Positions 18,756-27,053 of a stretch of 35,426 nucleotides of DNA are shown piece by piece. Position 1 is the first letter of the stretch, and each line of letters starts with the position of its first letter. Under the pieces are notes generated by a model. It did no database searches. It saw only the letters and a list, made by a program, of their open reading frames with translations, and was not told where the DNA came from. The stretch comes from Phenylobacterium aquaticum (GTDB lineage: Bacteria > Pseudomonadota > Alphaproteobacteria > Caulobacterales > Caulobacteraceae), in the NCBI RefSeq assembly GCF_022695515.1, contig NZ_JALDPT010000043.1:1-35426 (forward strand), given 5' to 3'. A program made the position numbers and the translations under genes.

Positions 18756-19102
18756 GCGACGTCGTCATCTACCACAACCCTAATTGCGGCACGTCCCGCA
18801 ACACCCTGGCCCTGCTGCGCGAGAAGGGGATCGAGCCCCGCGTGGTCGAGTATGTGAAGGCCGGCTGGACCCGCGATCAGCTGGCCGCCCTGGTCGCCAA
18901 GATGGGGGTGGGCGCCCACGAGATCCTGCGGGTCCGCGGCACCCAGGCGGAGGCCCTGGGCCTGACCGATCCGGCGGCGTCGGACGAGACTTTGTTCGCC
19001 GCGATGGTCGCCGATCCCATTCTGGTGAATCGCCCTATAGTCGAGAGTTCCAAGGGGGCGGCCCTGTGCCGACCCGTGGAGCGTGTCCTGGACCTGATCT
19101 AG
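18752..19102 (+). CDS. arsC: Arsenate reductase, glutaredoxin-dependent ArsC family
   Basis: The 116-residue protein has the catalytic cysteine motif HNPNCGTSRN and the thioredoxin-like fold of glutaredoxin-coupled ArsC/Spx proteins. The basic residues expected for arsenate binding are present (R in the RGTQ segment, and R in NRPIV). The length is shorter than E. coli ArsC (about 140) but usual for chromosomal ArsC-type proteins. No arsenite pump or arsR lies next to it; it overlaps the M28 peptidase gene by 4 bases, an unusual partner. A YffB/Spx-type role other than arsenate reduction is possible. Confidence 0.85.
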   Translation: MSDVVIYHNPNCGTSRNTLALLREKGIEPRVVEYVKAGWTRDQLAALVAKMGVGAHEILRVRGTQAEALGLTDPAASDETLFAAMVADPILVNRPIVESSKGAALCRPVERVLDLI

Positions 19103-19164
19103 GCTCGCGTCGCGCGCGCAAGCCCGTGACAAAGAGCTGTTCGTAGCGTGACTATTACCGTCGA

Positions 19165-19172
19165 TTAACCAT
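19165..19172 (+). promoter_or_regulatory. CtrA half site upstream of the M23 peptidase gene
   Basis: TTAACCAT (19165-19172) is an exact copy of the Caulobacter CtrA half site and lies 112 bases before the M23 ATG. A second TTAA (19245-19248) is nearer the gene. It supports cell-cycle control of the endopeptidase, but a single half site in a lower-GC gap can arise by chance. Confidence 0.45.
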
Positions 19173-19283
19173 CGTTCGTCAGATTTGCGCGGCCTGGATG
19201 TTGCTTCAGTCCCAACCGTTGCGCCAATTTGAACCTGGCCGTGGTTAAGTCGGGTTTGGTGGCATCGTAAGTACGGGGGCACG

Positions 19284-20666
19284 ATGCAAGAGTTCGATCC
19301 GCGACGTCCGACCTTGCGCATCGCCCCGCGCCTGCTGATGGGTGTTGCCGGCTTCGCGGCCCTGGCTCTGGGCTGGAGGCTGACCGCCGCGGAAGCGACC
19401 GCTCCCACCCCGGCGCCGCTCGATCCCACCGCCATCGCCGCCCTGCAGCACGCCGCCTTCACCCAGGCCGAGGCCCAGCCCGGCTTCGCGCGTCCGGAAA
19501 GCATTCCCGTCAAGATCCTGCCCGGCGAGACCTTCGAGGCCGCCGTCAAGCGCGCCGGCGTGACCGCCGACGAGGCGCACCAGGTGGTCCAGACCCTGGC
19601 CGAGACCATGGACACGGTCCACATCAAGGCCGGCATGATGTTCGACGCCGCCATCGCCCATCCGCGCGGCGAGCGCGGCCCGGCCCGGCTGATCGGCCTG
19701 TCGCTGCGCACCGGCCCGGCCACCGCCGTCACCGTTTCGCGCACCTTCGACGGGGCGCTCCGCCTGCGCGAACTCGAGGAGAAGGTCCGCGAGGAGCAGA
19801 CCGTCGCCCAGGGCGAGATCAACGGCTCTCTCTATGAAAGCGCCACGGCGCTGGGCGCCACGCCCGAGATCACCGCCCAGATGGTGAAGCTGTTCTCGCA
19901 CAAGGTCGACTTCGACCGCGACATCAAGCCGGGCGACAAGTTCGAGCTGGTGTTCAATCGCCAAGTCACCGAGAGCGGCCGCACGGTCGAGGCCGGCGAC
20001 CTGCAATACGCCCAGATCAAGGGCATCCGCTTCTACCGCTTCGAGCGGCATGGCGATGTCGAATATTTCGACGAGTTCGGCAAGAACATCAAAGGCTTCC
20101 TGCTGCGCACCCCGGTCGACGGGGCGCATATGACCTCGGGCTTCGGCATGCGCCGCCACCCGATCCTGGGCTATAACCGCATGCACCAGGGCATCGACTT
20201 CGGCGCCGGCATGGGCACCCCGGTGCTCGCCGCCGGCGACGGCGTGGTGGTCGAGGCCCGCCGCTGGGGCGGCTATGGCAACTGGCTGCGCATCCGCCAC
20301 AACGACGGCTGGGAGACCGGCTACGGGCACCTGTCGCGCTACGCCTCTGGTCTGAAGGCCGGCCAGCATGTGCGTCAGGGCCAGCTGGTGGCCTATGTCG
20401 GCTCGACCGGCGCCTCCACCGGGCCGCACCTGCACTACGAGACCTGGTTCCGTGGCGCGCGGGTTAATCCGATCAGCGCCAAGGTGCCCCAGGGCACCGT
20501 GCTGGGCGGCTCCGAACTGGCCGCCTTCCGGTCGGAGAAGGCCCGGATCGACAAGCTGGTCGGCGCCCAGGATCAGGCCCAGGCCCGGATCAATCCCGAG
20601 CCGGCGCCCCGGCGTCTGGCGCTGGCCCAGGCTGACCCGGTGGTCAACGCCGGGCTGAGGCGCTAA
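19284..20666 (+). CDS. M23 (LytM-type) peptidoglycan endopeptidase, MepM-like
   Basis: The 460-residue protein should cut peptide cross-links in peptidoglycan. It has an N-terminal membrane anchor (about 14-35), an OapA/LysM-like part around PVKILPGETFEAAVKRAG (75-92), a middle domain (about 175-270) like that of MepM/Csd3, and the M23 domain with all zinc and catalytic residues: H301 and D305 in MHQGIDFG, H349 in YGHLSRY, and H382/H384 in PHLHYE. An intact set argues for an active enzyme rather than an EnvC/DipM-type activator. A CtrA half site lies upstream. Confidence 0.94.
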   Translation: MQEFDPRRPTLRIAPRLLMGVAGFAALALGWRLTAAEATAPTPAPLDPTAIAALQHAAFTQAEAQPGFARPESIPVKILPGETFEAAVKRAGVTADEAHQVVQTLAETMDTVHIKAGMMFDAAIAHPRGERGPARLIGLSLRTGPATAVTVSRTFDGALRLRELEEKVREEQTVAQGEINGSLYESATALGATPEITAQMVKLFSHKVDFDRDIKPGDKFELVFNRQVTESGRTVEAGDLQYAQIKGIRFYRFERHGDVEYFDEFGKNIKGFLLRTPVDGAHMTSGFGMRRHPILGYNRMHQGIDFGAGMGTPVLAAGDGVVVEARRWGGYGNWLRIRHNDGWETGYGHLSRYASGLKAGQHVRQGQLVAYVGSTGASTGPHLHYETWFRGARVNPISAKVPQGTVLGGSELAAFRSEKARIDKLVGAQDQAQARINPEPAPRRLALAQADPVVNAGLRR

Positions 20667-20763
20667 GCCGTTCCCCAAGGGACTGGATTCGACCCTCGCC
20701 GCCGCTTTTCGGCCCCGTGATCGCGCTCTAGGCTCCCGCCCAACATCCCAGCCGGAGCGGACC

Positions 20764-21999
20764 ATGTCGTCGGCCGCCAATCCCCCCAAGCCTCGGACGC
20801 GTTATGCGGCCAAGCGCGATGCGATCATGGCCGCCGCGACCCAGGTGTTCTCGGACCAGGGGGTTAGCGGATTCACTCTGGCCGCGGTCGCCAAGCGGAT
20901 GGATCTGCATCCGGTCAGCCTGACCTACTATTTCAAGCGCAAGGAGGACCTGGCGGCCGCGGTCCTGCACGAGACCATCCGCCGGTTCGGGGCCATGCTC
21001 GAGCTCGCGGAGCAGGCCCAGACCGGGCCGGAACGGCTGCGCCGCCTGATCGAGGCCTATTTCGAGGTCCGCCGCCGCATCGCCCTAGGCCAGGAGGCGC
21101 CGCTCGCCTCATTCAGCGAGATCCGCCTGATCGGCGGCGAGGTCCACCGCCCGCTGATGGACGCCTTCTGGTCGCTCTATGTGCGCATGGGCCGGCTGCT
21201 GAAGTCCGAGGCCATGCCCTGGATGACCGCGCCGCGGCGACACGCCCTGGCCCGATTGCTGGTCGACCAGCTGGGGTGGGCGGACTCCTGGCTGGAGGCC
21301 TATGCGCCCGAGGACTATGGCCGCGTCGCCGCCCGGCTGGCCGAGGTGATGATCGAGGGCGTGGCCGGCCGGGGCCGGGCCTGGCCCGATCTGCCCGTCC
21401 TGCCGCTCGGCGCCCCCGAGGCGCAGAACGACGAGGTGACCCGCGAAAGCTTCCTGGTCGCGGCCACCCGCCTGATCAACCGCGAGGGCTATCGCGGCGC
21501 CTCGGTCGACAAGATCTCCGCCGAACTGAAGGTGACCAAGGGGTCGTTCTATCACCACAACGCCGACAAGGATGAGCTGGCGGTGGCGTGCTTCCTTCGC
21601 AGCTTCGACATCATCGACGACGCCCGCCGGCGCGCGGCCCAGGCGGGCGCCAACGGTTGGGAGCGCGTGTGGCTGAATGTGGCCTCGCTGGCCCTCTACC
21701 AGGCCTCCAGCGCCTCGGGCCGGCTGATGCGCAACTACGCCACCGCCGCGGTGCCGCATGAGACCCGCAAAGTGGTGATGCGCCGGTTCCGCCAGATCGG
21801 CCAAGCCTATGCCGGCCTGATCAGCGACGGGATCGCCGACGGCAGCCTGAGGGCGGTCGACCCGTTCCTCGCCGCCCAGCTGATGCTGGTGGTGTTCAAT
21901 TCGAGCATGGCGATGGACCCAAAATCGCGCGTCGGCGAGGCGGAAGGCGTCCTGGCGGGATATGTCCGCCCGGCCCTGATGGGCTTCTTCGTCGAATAG
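20764..21999 (+). CDS. Tandem (double) TetR-family transcriptional regulator
   Basis: At 411 residues this is twice the usual TetR length and contains two complete repressor units. The first DNA-binding domain is at about 20-68 (AAATQVFSDQGVSGFTLAAV, LHPVSLTYYFKRKEDL) and the second at about 228-278 (AATRLINREGYRGASVDKIS, VTKGSFYHHNADKDEL), each followed by a helical ligand-binding part. The two halves differ clearly, so this is an old fusion and not a recent duplication. The frame is continuous, with no sign of a frameshift. The gene stands alone; ligand and targets are unknown. A 97-base gap separates it from the M23 gene. Confidence 0.9.
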   Translation: MSSAANPPKPRTRYAAKRDAIMAAATQVFSDQGVSGFTLAAVAKRMDLHPVSLTYYFKRKEDLAAAVLHETIRRFGAMLELAEQAQTGPERLRRLIEAYFEVRRRIALGQEAPLASFSEIRLIGGEVHRPLMDAFWSLYVRMGRLLKSEAMPWMTAPRRHALARLLVDQLGWADSWLEAYAPEDYGRVAARLAEVMIEGVAGRGRAWPDLPVLPLGAPEAQNDEVTRESFLVAATRLINREGYRGASVDKISAELKVTKGSFYHHNADKDELAVACFLRSFDIIDDARRRAAQAGANGWERVWLNVASLALYQASSASGRLMRNYATAAVPHETRKVVMRRFRQIGQAYAGLISDGIADGSLRAVDPFLAAQLMLVVFNSSMAMDPKSRVGEAEGVLAGYVRPALMGFFVE

Positions 22000-22330
22000 C
22001 GCACATGAAGAAGGGGCGACCTTCGCAGGCCGCCCCCTCGGTAACGCTTCCAGCGCTGGCGATCGCTCCGCCTACGGAACGCCGCCCGCCTCCCCCCTAG
22101 AAGCGCTTGTCTCGCGCAGCCTTGCGAACCCGATGGTCCGCCGCGCCGTCCGCGCCCCCTTACGGCCGCGCGTCGGACGCGTCGCAGGCCGTAACCTTGA
22201 TCAAAATTTCGCCATCCTTCGTTCTCTGAAGCAAGAGGCGAAGGACCGAATTGTCGCGCAAATCCAGCATCCTGAGACGGTTGCGCGGCGTGTGTTGTAT
22301 CGCCGCAACCTGTTACGTGCTTCGCGCAAG
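22000..22330. other. Gene-free stretch with several hairpins
   Basis: No credible gene is seen. A GC-rich hairpin-like sequence lies at 22014-22040 (AGGGGCG with CGCCCCCT). TCCTTCG (22215-22221) pairs with CGAAGGA (22239-22245), and GGTTGCGCGGCG (22279-22290) pairs with CGCCGCAACC (22301-22310) with one bulged base. These stand directly before the terminator at 22331-22354. The part from 22195 has lower GC than its surroundings. A small RNA on the plus strand is possible but unproven. Confidence 0.4.
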
Positions 22331-22354
22331 AAAAAACCCCTCCGCAAGGAGGGG
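22331..22354 (-). terminator. Rho-independent terminator of the alcohol dehydrogenase gene
   Basis: On the minus strand the stem CCCCTCC / GGAGGGG (22354-22348 with 22343-22337) with a TTGC loop is followed by six T. It begins 28 bases after the dehydrogenase stop. On the plus strand the same stem is followed by CTTTTCC, so it may also stop transcription from the left. Confidence 0.88.
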
Positions 22355-22381
22355 CTTTTCCGATCAGCGCTTCGGGCCGGA

Positions 22382-23464
22382 TCAGTCGAACATGATGACC
22401 GAGCGCGCCAGTTCGCCCTTCTTCATGTCGGCGAAGCCCTCATTGACCTGGGCCAGCTTGATGCGCTGGGAGATCATCTGGTCGAGCTTCAGCTTGCCGG
22501 CCATGTAGAAATCGACCAGGCGGGGCATGTCGACCGGGAAGCGGTTGGAGCCCATCATCGAGCCCTGCAGCTTCTTTTCGCCGAGGAAGGCGAAGCCCGG
22601 CAGGGTGATGGTCTGGCCGATCGGGATCATGCCGATGATGTTGGCCGTGCCGCCGCGACGCAGCATGCCGAAGGCCTGCTCGGCGGTCTTGGACAGGCCG
22701 ATGGCCTCAAAGGCGTGGTGCACGCCGCCCTTGGTCATTTCCAGCACTTCCTTGACCGCGTCGGTCTGGGAGGCGTCGATGAAGTCGGTCGCGCCGAACT
22801 CCATGGCCAGGTTGCCCTTGGAGCCGACCATGTCGATGGCGATGATCCGGCCGGCGCCGGCGATGGCCGCGCCGTTGATCGCCGAGAGGCCGACGCCGCC
22901 GCAGCCGATGACCGCCACGGTCTCGCCCGGACGGACATTGGAGGTGTGGATCGCGGCGCCCACGCCGGTCATCACCGAGCAGCCGATCAGGGCGGCGCGG
23001 TCGAGCGGCATGTCCTTGCGGATCGCGACGCAGGCATGCTCGTGGATCAGCATCTGTTCGGCGAAGGACGACAGGTTCAGGAATTGGGTCATCGGGCCGT
23101 TGGCGGCCGACAGACGGGGCTCTTCCTCGGCGCCGCGCTTGGTCTCGGGCGAGACGCACAGCGACAGGTGGCCGGTCAGGCAGGACTCGCAGTGGCCGCA
23201 ATAGGCCGACAGGCAGGTGATGACGTGGTCGCCCGGCTTCACGGTGCGGACTTCCGAGCCCACGGCCTCGACGATGCCGGCGCTCTCGTGGCCGAGCACG
23301 GCGGGCAGCTGGGTCGGATAGGAGCCTTCCATGAAGTGCAGGTCGGAGTGGCACAGGCCGGCGGCGACGGTGCGGATCAGCACCTCGTGCGGACCCGGCT
23401 TGTTGATCTGGACGTCTTCGATCTGAAGCGGCTTACCCACTTCGCGCAGCACGGCGGCCTTCAT
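22382..23464 (-). CDS. Zinc-dependent alcohol dehydrogenase (MDR superfamily)
   Basis: The 360-residue enzyme oxidises an alcohol or reduces an aldehyde with NAD(P). Catalytic zinc ligands C38 (GLCHSD) and H59-E60 (GHESAG) are present, with a third Cys in LIGCSVMTG. The four structural-zinc cysteines C89, C92, C95 and C103 are in CGHCESCLTGHLSLC. The nucleotide-binding motif is GCGGVGLS (about 187-194). The sequence resembles the class III-like/'Zn-ADH' group often found beside fatty-acid genes. A GGGGAG ribosome site precedes the ATG, and a hairpin lies in the leader region. It is alone in its unit with a clear terminator. Substrate is not known; a hydrophobic alcohol is likely given the acyl-CoA synthetase nearby. 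Confidence 0.94.
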   Translation of the reverse strand: MKAAVLREVGKPLQIEDVQINKPGPHEVLIRTVAAGLCHSDLHFMEGSYPTQLPAVLGHESAGIVEAVGSEVRTVKPGDHVITCLSAYCGHCESCLTGHLSLCVSPETKRGAEEEPRLSAANGPMTQFLNLSSFAEQMLIHEHACVAIRKDMPLDRAALIGCSVMTGVGAAIHTSNVRPGETVAVIGCGGVGLSAINGAAIAGAGRIIAIDMVGSKGNLAMEFGATDFIDASQTDAVKEVLEMTKGGVHHAFEAIGLSKTAEQAFGMLRRGGTANIIGMIPIGQTITLPGFAFLGEKKLQGSMMGSNRFPVDMPRLVDFYMAGKLKLDQMISQRIKLAQVNEGFADMKKGELARSVIMFD

Positions 23465-23507
23465 AATGGCGATCTCCCCGATCGGCGCCCTGAACGGGCG
23501 GATTATC

Positions 23508-23532
23508 GAAGCCGCAGTATGTTTGCGGCTTC
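23508..23532. repeat. Inverted repeat upstream of the alcohol dehydrogenase gene
   Basis: GAAGCCGCA (23508-23516) and TGCGGCTTC (23524-23532) are perfect reverse complements around a 7-base loop. The element lies 44-68 bases before the dehydrogenase ATG and after the stop of the hydrolase gene. It has no T run on either strand, so an operator or mRNA leader structure is more likely than a terminator. Confidence 0.55.
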
Positions 23533-23625
23533 TTCGGGTCGAAGTTATCGCCGTTCAGGCGACGAGCGCCAAGGGCTTTCGCCAAACTTTTCGCGCCAGG
23601 CGCCGCCACGGCGCCCGGGTCCCGA

Positions 23626-24552
23626 TCAGCCCGCGGCCGAGGGCTGGATCCGGCTCCAGGGCCAGGCGATCTTGGGCCAGCTCGGCCAGGTGAGCCTGGG
23701 CCGCGACGGCGGGATGCAGTCCTCCAGGGCCGCCAGCAGGACGTCGACCGGGCCGTCATTGAGGAAGTGGTCGGCCCCCGGCGCCTTCTGGAACCGAACG
23801 GGGCGCCGGGAGCGGGTCTCGGCGACCAGGGCCTCGGCGATCTCGATCGGGGCGAAGTCGTCGCGGTCGCCATGGATGACATGGACCGGAACCCGCAGCC
23901 GGGTCAGGGCGGCGCGCACGCCGTCCAGCTGCTGCGGCTGGTTGGACACCTCCAGCACCGCATGGCGCAGGTCGCGGGGGATCAGCTTGAGCAGGCGCGA
24001 GCCGGTCTTCAGCAGGAAGTCGGCGGTGGGGCCCGAATGGCCGAAATAGCCCGACAGCAGGACGAGGCCGCCGAGCCGCCCGGGCTTGGCGCCGGCCGCC
24101 ATCAGGGTGGCGATGGCCGCCCCGTAGGACTGGCCGACCAGCAGCACCTTCTGCCCCGGCTTGGCCTCCAGCAGGGGGGCGAGCGCGCGCGCCTGCAGTC
24201 GGATGTCGCCGACATATTCGATGGGCTCCGACCCCGCATAGCCGGGCCGGTCGACGACCACCATCTCGCGATCCTGCGGCAGGGCCGCGAGCGCCGGCGC
24301 CCAGTATTCCGCCCAGGACGGCGCGCCGGTGACGACCACGATCTTCCAGGGCGCGGTGCGCTCGCGCGGGGTGGTCAGGGCCGAGATGCGCCAGCCGAGC
24401 TCGCCGCCGGCCCGGAAGGTGATCCGCCGGACGACATGGTCGGGATAGTCCGCCGCGGTCGGGGCATGCTCGGTCCGTCCCGTCGCCGCGGCGGTCACCG
24501 CGGCCAGGCCGATCTCCAGCACTCCCTTGGGTCGTCTGCGCGCCACGAACAT
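23626..24552 (-). CDS. Alpha/beta-fold hydrolase
   Basis: The 308-residue protein has the alpha/beta hydrolase catalytic triad: nucleophile S142 in VGQSYGAA, an acidic residue in HGDRDDFAP (about 235-243), and the histidine in GADHFLND (about 262-269). The oxyanion region is TGAPSWAEYW (about 75-84), and DRPGYAGSEP is a typical strand-5 loop. The N-terminal 40 residues include a weakly hydrophobic stretch that may anchor the protein. Substrate cannot be told. It lies between the acyl-CoA synthetase and alcohol dehydrogenase genes on the same strand, 65 bases after the former. Confidence 0.88.
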   Translation of the reverse strand: MFVARRRPKGVLEIGLAAVTAAATGRTEHAPTAADYPDHVVRRITFRAGGELGWRISALTTPRERTAPWKIVVVTGAPSWAEYWAPALAALPQDREMVVVDRPGYAGSEPIEYVGDIRLQARALAPLLEAKPGQKVLLVGQSYGAAIATLMAAGAKPGRLGGLVLLSGYFGHSGPTADFLLKTGSRLLKLIPRDLRHAVLEVSNQPQQLDGVRAALTRLRVPVHVIHGDRDDFAPIEIAEALVAETRSRRPVRFQKAPGADHFLNDGPVDVLLAALEDCIPPSRPRLTWPSWPKIAWPWSRIQPSAAG

Positions 24553-24617
24553 GTCCTCAATCCCGACCAGCTTCAGCTGGGGTTGAGAACGCGAAACCTC
24601 AAGCCGGGTTCGCCCGA

Positions 24618-26237
24618 TCAGGCGACAGAAGCGGCGACCTGGTCACGCAATTCGCGCTTCAGCACCTTGCCGGTCGGTCCGATAGGCAGGGCCTCGACGA
24701 TGCGCACCTCGTCCGGCGTCCACCAGCGGGCGACCCGCTCGGCGACATGGGCCTTGAGGACCTCGGGATCGGCGGTCTGGCCGGGGCGCAGGACGACCAG
24801 CAGCAGGGGGCGCTCGTCCCACTTGGGATGGGGCACCCCGATCGCCGCGGCCATGGCCACGGCCGGGTGCGAACAGACCGCGTCCTCGAGATCGAGGGTC
24901 GAAATCCATTCCCCACCGGACTTGATGACGTCCTTGGCCCGGTCGGTCAGGCGCAGATAGCCTTCCGGATCGATCGTGGCGATGTCGCCGGTGTCGAACC
25001 AGCCGTCGGCGGTGAAGGCCTGGGCCCCCTCGTTCTTGAAATAGGCCGACGCCACCCAGGGCCCGCGCACCTGCAACTGGCCAGGGCTCTTGCCGTCGCG
25101 GGGCAGGACCTCGCCAGCGTCATTGACGATCCGCAGATCGACGCCCCACAGGCCCCGTCCCTGCTTGAGCTTGCGGGTCGCCGCGCCCTCGACGCCTTCC
25201 TTGGCGTGCTTGGCGAGCGCGGTGTTGATAACGCCCAAGGGGCTGGTCTCGGTCATGCCCCAGATCTGGCGGACGGTCGCGCCCAGCTTCTCCTCGACCC
25301 GGGCCACCAGGGACGCGGTGGGCGCCGAGCCTCCGATGGCGACATTGCGCACGGTCGTCAGCTTGCCGCCGGTCTGGTCCAGATGGTCGAGCACGCCCAC
25401 CCAGATGGTGGGCACGCCCAGCAGGAAGGTCGCCTCCTCCTCCACCGCCAGCTCGCAGATCGAGGGGCCGTCGAGATGGCGGCCCGGCAGGATCAGCTTC
25501 GCGCCCACCAGGGGCGCCGCATAGGGCGTGCACCAGGCGTTGGCGTGGTACATCTGGGCGCAGGGCAGCACCGCGTCGCGGGCGCCGAGGTCGAAGGTGT
25601 CCGGCGCCACCAGGGCCATGGCGTGCAGCACGGTCGAGCGGTGGCTGTAGAGCACCCCCTTGGGGTTCCCGGTCGTGCCCGAGGTGTAGCAGAGGCCCGA
25701 GGCCTCCCGCTCGTCCACCTCCGGCCAGACGAAGTCCGGCGCGTGGGCCGCGATCAGCTCCTCATAGACCAGGGTCCCGGCCGGCGCCTGGGCGGGAAGA
25801 TGCGCCCGGTCGGTCATGGCGACGAAGGTCTTCACCCCGGCCATCTTGCCGGCGATGTCGCCCACCAGCTCGCCGAAGCTGATGTCGAAGAACAAGACCG
25901 AGTCCTCGGCGTGGTTGGCGACCCAGGCCACCTGGTCGGGATGCAGGCGCGGATTGATGGTGTGCAGCACCGCCCCGATCCCGCTCACCGCGTAATAGAG
26001 TTCGAAGTGACGGTGGGTGCTCCAGGCGAGCGTCGCCACCCGGTCGCCCGGCTTCACGCCCATGGCGACCAGGGCGTTGGCCATCCGCTTGGAGCGCGCC
26101 AGGGCGGACGCGTAATCATAGCGATGGATGGGGCCCTCGACCGTGCGGGTCACGACCTCGCGGTCGCCGTGATAGAGCGCCGCATATTCCAGGATGGAGG
26201 GCAGGTTCAGAGCCCGGTCCATCATCAAAGCCAGCAT
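24618..26237 (-). CDS. Acyl-CoA synthetase (AMP-binding, fatty-acid CoA ligase)
   Basis: The 539-residue enzyme activates a carboxylic acid, probably a medium- or long-chain fatty acid, to its CoA thioester through an acyl-adenylate. ANL-family motifs are complete: the P-loop YTSGTTGNPKG (about 185-195), the YHANAW segment (A4), WGMTETSPLG (A5), GWFDTGDIATIDPEGYLRL (A7) and DVIKSGGEWIS (A8), with the catalytic Lys near the C-terminus in PTGKVLKREL (A10). It resembles the FadK/AlkK-type 'fatty-acyl-CoA synthase' group. An ATG five codons in could be the true start. It is 61 bases downstream of the oxygenase gene. Confidence 0.94.
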   Translation of the reverse strand: MLALMMDRALNLPSILEYAALYHGDREVVTRTVEGPIHRYDYASALARSKRMANALVAMGVKPGDRVATLAWSTHRHFELYYAVSGIGAVLHTINPRLHPDQVAWVANHAEDSVLFFDISFGELVGDIAGKMAGVKTFVAMTDRAHLPAQAPAGTLVYEELIAAHAPDFVWPEVDEREASGLCYTSGTTGNPKGVLYSHRSTVLHAMALVAPDTFDLGARDAVLPCAQMYHANAWCTPYAAPLVGAKLILPGRHLDGPSICELAVEEEATFLLGVPTIWVGVLDHLDQTGGKLTTVRNVAIGGSAPTASLVARVEEKLGATVRQIWGMTETSPLGVINTALAKHAKEGVEGAATRKLKQGRGLWGVDLRIVNDAGEVLPRDGKSPGQLQVRGPWVASAYFKNEGAQAFTADGWFDTGDIATIDPEGYLRLTDRAKDVIKSGGEWISTLDLEDAVCSHPAVAMAAAIGVPHPKWDERPLLLVVLRPGQTADPEVLKAHVAERVARWWTPDEVRIVEALPIGPTGKVLKRELRDQVAASVA

Positions 26238-26298
26238 CCGTCGCCCTCCCGCACCTTGTCTTGTTGCGGCAAGGTTTAGGACGACGGACCCGAGTCCG

Positions 26299-27051
26299 CT
26301 AGGCCGTGGTCACGGTGTCCGGCGCGACTGGCGCAGGTTGGACGGCCGGCATGCGCACGCGGATGTCATAGAGCAGCAGCCAGCGCTTCACGTCCGGATC
26401 GGTCACCGGCTCGACGCCGTGGAAGGACAGGTCGTTCTTCACGAAGGCGAACATGCTGTTCGGGGCGAAGGGCATGGTGGCGACCCGGTCGAACTCGTCG
26501 AACTTATAGTGCGGGCCGCCCGGGCAGCGGCGTGCCGGGTCCTTGGGCATGTAGAGCGACGTGCCGAGGTGGATCTGGGAATTGTCCGGCGGCAGATAGA
26601 AGAGGACCGTGATCACCTTGGGCGGCGCGTCCGTGTGCGGCCCGAGCGCATAGCGGGTGATGTCCTCGACCAGCAGGCTCTCGTCATAGAGGGCGGCGCC
26701 GACCATCTGGCTCAGCCGCTCCTGGATTTGGGCCTTGAACTTGTTGAGGAACACGTTGCGGATGCCGCCGCCCAGCAGCACGTCGCGCATCTCCCGCCAG
26801 AAGGCGCGCTGCTCATCGGTGACCGTCTCCATGGGGCTGGAGATGTCGAGCACGAAGCGTTCCTTGTAGCCGCGAACGCTCCGCGCCTGCTCGATCGGGA
26901 TCATCGCGTCGGGGTGGGGAATGTTCTCCTGGAGGCGGGCATAGACCTCCTTCGGGAAGATGTTCTCCACATAGATGTGCGGATAGGGGAACGGCCGGAT
27001 CGGCGCGTTGAAGATCCCATAGGCCAGCTGGCGCGCAAGGTTCTCGCCCAT
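26299..27051 (-). CDS. 2-oxoglutarate/Fe(II)-dependent oxygenase-like protein
   Basis: The 250-residue product fits the double-stranded beta-helix dioxygenases. The metal-binding facial triad can be read as H139-x-D141 in GPHTDAPPK and H211 in DLSFHGVEPV, and the 2-oxoglutarate-binding basic residue as R223 in VKRWLLLYDIR. These enzymes hydroxylate a side chain, sugar or small molecule using O2. The N-terminal FPYPHIYVENIFP and the spacing resemble oxygenases found in polysaccharide and glycosylation clusters. It starts two bases after the GSCFA gene stop, so the two are very probably co-translated and may act on the same product. No signal peptide, so cytosolic. Confidence 0.8.
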   Translation of the reverse strand: MGENLARQLAYGIFNAPIRPFPYPHIYVENIFPKEVYARLQENIPHPDAMIPIEQARSVRGYKERFVLDISSPMETVTDEQRAFWREMRDVLLGGGIRNVFLNKFKAQIQERLSQMVGAALYDESLLVEDITRYALGPHTDAPPKVITVLFYLPPDNSQIHLGTSLYMPKDPARRCPGGPHYKFDEFDRVATMPFAPNSMFAFVKNDLSFHGVEPVTDPDVKRWLLLYDIRVRMPAVQPAPVAPDTVTTA

Positions 27052-27053
27052 GT

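Noticed and set aside
22251..22508. 85-codon open frame in the gap before the alcohol dehydrogenase terminator
   Set aside because: It runs through the terminator and into the antisense of the dehydrogenase, and has no ribosome site or family features.
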